Assembly: GCA_903959115.1 (NCBI GenBank)
Contig: CAJBVU010000247.1
Coordinates: 1-8,958, forward strand
Reading direction: 5' to 3'
Source of the DNA: an uncultured Bacteroidota bacterium
Lineage (GTDB): Bacteria; Bacteroidota; Bacteroidia; NS11-12g; UBA955
Length of the DNA stretch: 8,958 bases
Position 1 is the stretch's first letter; the number at the start of each line of letters is the position of its first letter. Shown one piece after another: positions 7,346 through 8,958 of this stretch. The notes under the pieces are model-generated. The model saw only the letters and a program-made list of their open reading frames with translations, did no database searches and was not told where the DNA came from. The translations under genes were made by a program, and so were the position numbers.

Positions 7346-7885
7346 TTAAAAAGGAGAATTAAAATGAGCAAAGTCAGTCAATTTTTCATCTTTGGCCGAC
7401 AAAACCGGATTTTCAAGCCTCCAAGGGATATTTAATGAGGGACTATTCCATAGGATCCCACCCTCAGATTCCGGGTGATAGTAATCGGTACATTTATAGG
7501 TAAAGATGGTATTGTCTTCCAAAGTTGCAAAGCCATGCGCAAAACCGGGCGGGATATAAAGCATCCTTTTATTAGTAGCGGTGAGCTCTTCGGCTACAAA
7601 CTGTCCGTAGGTTGGCGAATCTTTGCGGATATCCAAGGCTACATCAAGCACAGCACCGGTAATCACACGTACGAATTTCCCTTGGGCGTGGGGCGATTTC
7701 TGAAAATGCAATCCGCGAAGAATGCCACGTTGAGATAAACTTTGGTTGTCCTGAACAAATGGCGTTGTTAATCCATGATCATTCAACACATCTTCTCTAA
7801 AACTCTCAAAAAAATGACCGCGATGGTCTTCAAAAACCTTTGGCTCGATGAGCAATAAATTGGGCAACAATTCCGTTATGCGCAT
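7346..7885 (-). CDS. rfbC: dTDP-4-dehydrorhamnose 3,5-epimerase
   Basis: Epimerises dTDP-4-dehydro-6-deoxy-D-glucose at C3 and C5, the third step of dTDP-L-rhamnose synthesis for surface polysaccharide; a cytosolic cupin dimer. The 179 residues match the usual size of about 180. Visible blocks are IEPKVFEDHRGHFFESF (13-29), VQDNQSLSQRGILRGLHFQ (44-62) with the catalytic His H60, GKFVRVITGAVLDVALDIR (69-87), YIPPGFAHGFATLED (110-124) and YKCTDYYHPESEGGI (130-144), which includes the catalytic Tyr (Y130 is my choice). I start at the ATG at 7885, where the alignment to the family begins (RITELLPNLLLIEPKVF). The frame opens further to a TTG at 7909, but those eight codons add nothing conserved. 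No other rml/rfb genes are adjacent, so the rhamnose genes are dispersed here. It is divergent from the plus-strand coiled-coil gene. Confidence 0.94.
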   Translation of the reverse strand: MRITELLPNLLLIEPKVFEDHRGHFFESFREDVLNDHGLTTPFVQDNQSLSQRGILRGLHFQKSPHAQGKFVRVITGAVLDVALDIRKDSPTYGQFVAEELTATNKRMLYIPPGFAHGFATLEDNTIFTYKCTDYYHPESEGGILWNSPSLNIPWRLENPVLSAKDEKLTDFAHFNSPF

Positions 7886-7917
7886 AAGTAAATACAAATC
7901 ACTACCCAAAAATCCGC

Positions 7918-7944
7918 TTTGGCAAGAAGTTTATGATTTACTTG
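7918..7944 (+). promoter_or_regulatory. Weak promoter candidate for the plus-strand coiled-coil gene
   Basis: TTTG at 7918-7921 could serve as a -33 element and TTTACTTG at 7937-7944 resembles TAnnTTTG imperfectly. The spacing of 15 bases is shorter than the usual 19 or so. It lies in the 85-base divergent region between rfbC and the plus-strand gene, where a promoter for each must exist. Overlapping it is a short inverted repeat, ACTTG-CA-CAAGT (7940-7951). No convincing TAnnTTTG was found for rfbC on the other strand. Confidence 0.2.
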
Positions 7945-7970
7945 CACAAGTTTTTTAAACATTTAGCAAT

Positions 7971-8876
7971 ATGCAAAACCAAAACGAATCCAACAACAAG
8001 CCGCTGCTCTACACCATTATCGCAATTTTGGTTGTTATCATCGCAGTACTTCTTTACATGTTAAACAATGTAAGCGTTGAAAAAGACAACACGGAAAAAG
8101 CCAAAACCGCTGTTGAAGAAACACTGAAGGGCAAAGAAGAAGCCCTTGTAAAAGCAGAACTGTTACTAGAACAATATCAAAAGGACAGTTTAGCGCTGGC
8201 CGGCGACAACCTAATCCTTTCTGAGGAATTGGTAAGTCGTAAAAAAGAAATCGCGAAATTGGTTGCCGACATCAAATCAAACAAAGCAAATAGTCAAGCG
8301 GCCATTACAGACCTCAACAAGCAATTGGCTGATTTAACTGCTCGTTTGGCCCAGGTTGAGTCAGAGAATAAAGAGTTGATCGCTAAAAATGAAGTATTAA
8401 CGAATCAGAACGACAATTTGAGCAAGGAAAATACAAACCTTTCTGCGGACAAAGCAAAGTTGAAGAGTTTGGCTGCCAGACTTCAAGCAAGCGCTGTGAA
8501 AATCGAAACCTTGAAAAAGAAGTGGTTAACGGGCAAAGAAACTGGAACTTTAAAGGCGAACGCTGTAGAGGCATTTAGAATCAGCTTTAGCATCAACGAG
8601 AACAACGTGGCAGAAGCGGGCGACAAAACCTTGTATGTTAAAATCACAGGTCCTGAAGGTGTAACACTTGCCAATTCTGGTCAAGGTGGAACATTTGACA
8701 TTGATGGTAAATCAAGCAAGTACACATACAAGATTTCAGCGGTATTTGAAAACGAAACCAAACCAGTGCAACCAACCGTTTGGAAACCTACAGAGCAATT
8801 GAAGCCAGGCAAATACACAGTAGAGATTTACTCAGAAGGCTACAAAATGGGATCCACTGTTTTGGATTTGAAATAA
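7971..8876 (+). CDS. Membrane-anchored coiled-coil protein with C-terminal beta domain, unknown function
   Basis: I do not recognise a characterised family. The 301 residues fall into three parts. A short polar N-terminus (1-10, Asn/Gln-rich) leads into one hydrophobic helix (about 12-31, PLLYTIIAILVVIIAVLLYM) without a signal-peptidase site, so it should be a membrane anchor. Residues about 36-172 are rich in Lys, Glu, Ala, Leu and Asn with heptad-like spacing (e.g. ESENKELIAKNEVL, 130-143), predicting a long coiled coil. Residues about 180-301 contain alternating hydrophobic strands (AFRISFSI, 201-208; DKTLYVKITGPEG, 218-230; KYTVEIYSEGY, 281-291), suggesting a beta-sandwich. The FRISFSINENNVAEAGDKTLYVKI pattern (202-225) resembles, from memory, Bacteroidota proteins of unknown function. 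No Shine-Dalgarno precedes the ATG at 7971, as is common in this phylum. It is monocistronic here, divergent from rfbC and closed by a strong hairpin. A role in the cell envelope is a guess. Confidence 0.85.
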   Translation: MQNQNESNNKPLLYTIIAILVVIIAVLLYMLNNVSVEKDNTEKAKTAVEETLKGKEEALVKAELLLEQYQKDSLALAGDNLILSEELVSRKKEIAKLVADIKSNKANSQAAITDLNKQLADLTARLAQVESENKELIAKNEVLTNQNDNLSKENTNLSADKAKLKSLAARLQASAVKIETLKKKWLTGKETGTLKANAVEAFRISFSINENNVAEAGDKTLYVKITGPEGVTLANSGQGGTFDIDGKSSKYTYKISAVFENETKPVQPTVWKPTEQLKPGKYTVEIYSEGYKMGSTVLDLK

Positions 8877-8901
8877 GACTGATCAGAATTCATTTTCATA
8901 A

Positions 8902-8958
8902 TTACTTTTTAGCAAAGAAAAGGGGGCCGTTGGCCCCCTTTTCTTTGCTAAAAAGTAA
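8902..8958. terminator. Perfect 27-bp inverted repeat, bidirectional rho-independent terminator
   Basis: Arms at 8902-8928 and 8932-8958 are exact reverse complements around a GTT loop (8929-8931). The GC core is GGGGGCC/GGCCCCC, preceded by an A-rich run and followed by TTTTCTTT, with the same layout on the other strand, so it can terminate in both directions. It starts 25 bases after the stop of the coiled-coil gene. The right arm ends at the last base of the window, so the repeat may continue. The layout suggests a convergent gene just beyond the edge. Confidence 0.85.

Noticed and set aside
7886..7909. N-terminal extension of rfbC from a TTG at 7909
   Set aside because: The eight extra residues are not part of the epimerase fold, and the ATG at 7885 places the family alignment at its normal beginning.

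Overview
The window looks like a piece of a Bacteroidota chromosome. The evidence is a bacterial mevalonate pathway with a class II HMG-CoA reductase, a GHMP kinase of the Bacteroidota 'GYDIA' type, weak or absent Shine-Dalgarno sequences, and a TAnnTTTG promoter element. I cannot place it below phylum level. No rRNA, tRNA, CRISPR array or insertion sequence is visible.

Layout. Nine genes lie head to tail on the minus strand from about 7885 down to the left edge. In order of transcription they are rfbC (dTDP-4-dehydrorhamnose 3,5-epimerase), kynA (tryptophan 2,3-dioxygenase), a MazG-like nucleotide pyrophosphohydrolase, fni (type 2 IPP isomerase), mvaA (class II HMG-CoA reductase), a GYDIA-family GHMP kinase, mvaD (diphosphomevalonate decarboxylase), a mevalonate kinase-like GHMP kinase, and a UbiA-family prenyltransferase cut by the window edge. 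Gaps within the last six run from a 4-base overlap to 22 bases. The one larger gap (56 bases, between the MazG-like gene and fni) holds a good match to the Bacteroidota -7 promoter element. I therefore read fni to ubiA as a six-gene isoprenoid operon, with rfbC-kynA-mazG as a separate or partly read-through group. One gene is on the plus strand (7971-8876): a membrane-anchored coiled-coil protein of unknown function, divergent from rfbC. It is followed by a perfect 27-bp inverted repeat that looks like a bidirectional terminator and runs to the last base of the window.

How the genes fit together. HMG-CoA reductase makes mevalonate. The two GHMP kinases supply the two phosphorylations, MvaD decarboxylates to IPP, and Fni interconverts IPP and DMAPP. 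HMG-CoA synthase is not in the window. No canonical phosphomevalonate kinase is present, and the GYDIA kinase is the best candidate for that step. The UbiA enzyme at the end is a likely consumer of the prenyl diphosphates; its sequence resembles the group annotated as geranylgeranylglycerol-phosphate geranylgeranyltransferase, which hints at archaeal-type ether-lipid chemistry. Several genes appear to use non-ATG starts (GTG for fni, TTG for the GYDIA kinase). The fni promoter element sits so close to its start codon that its transcript may be leaderless.
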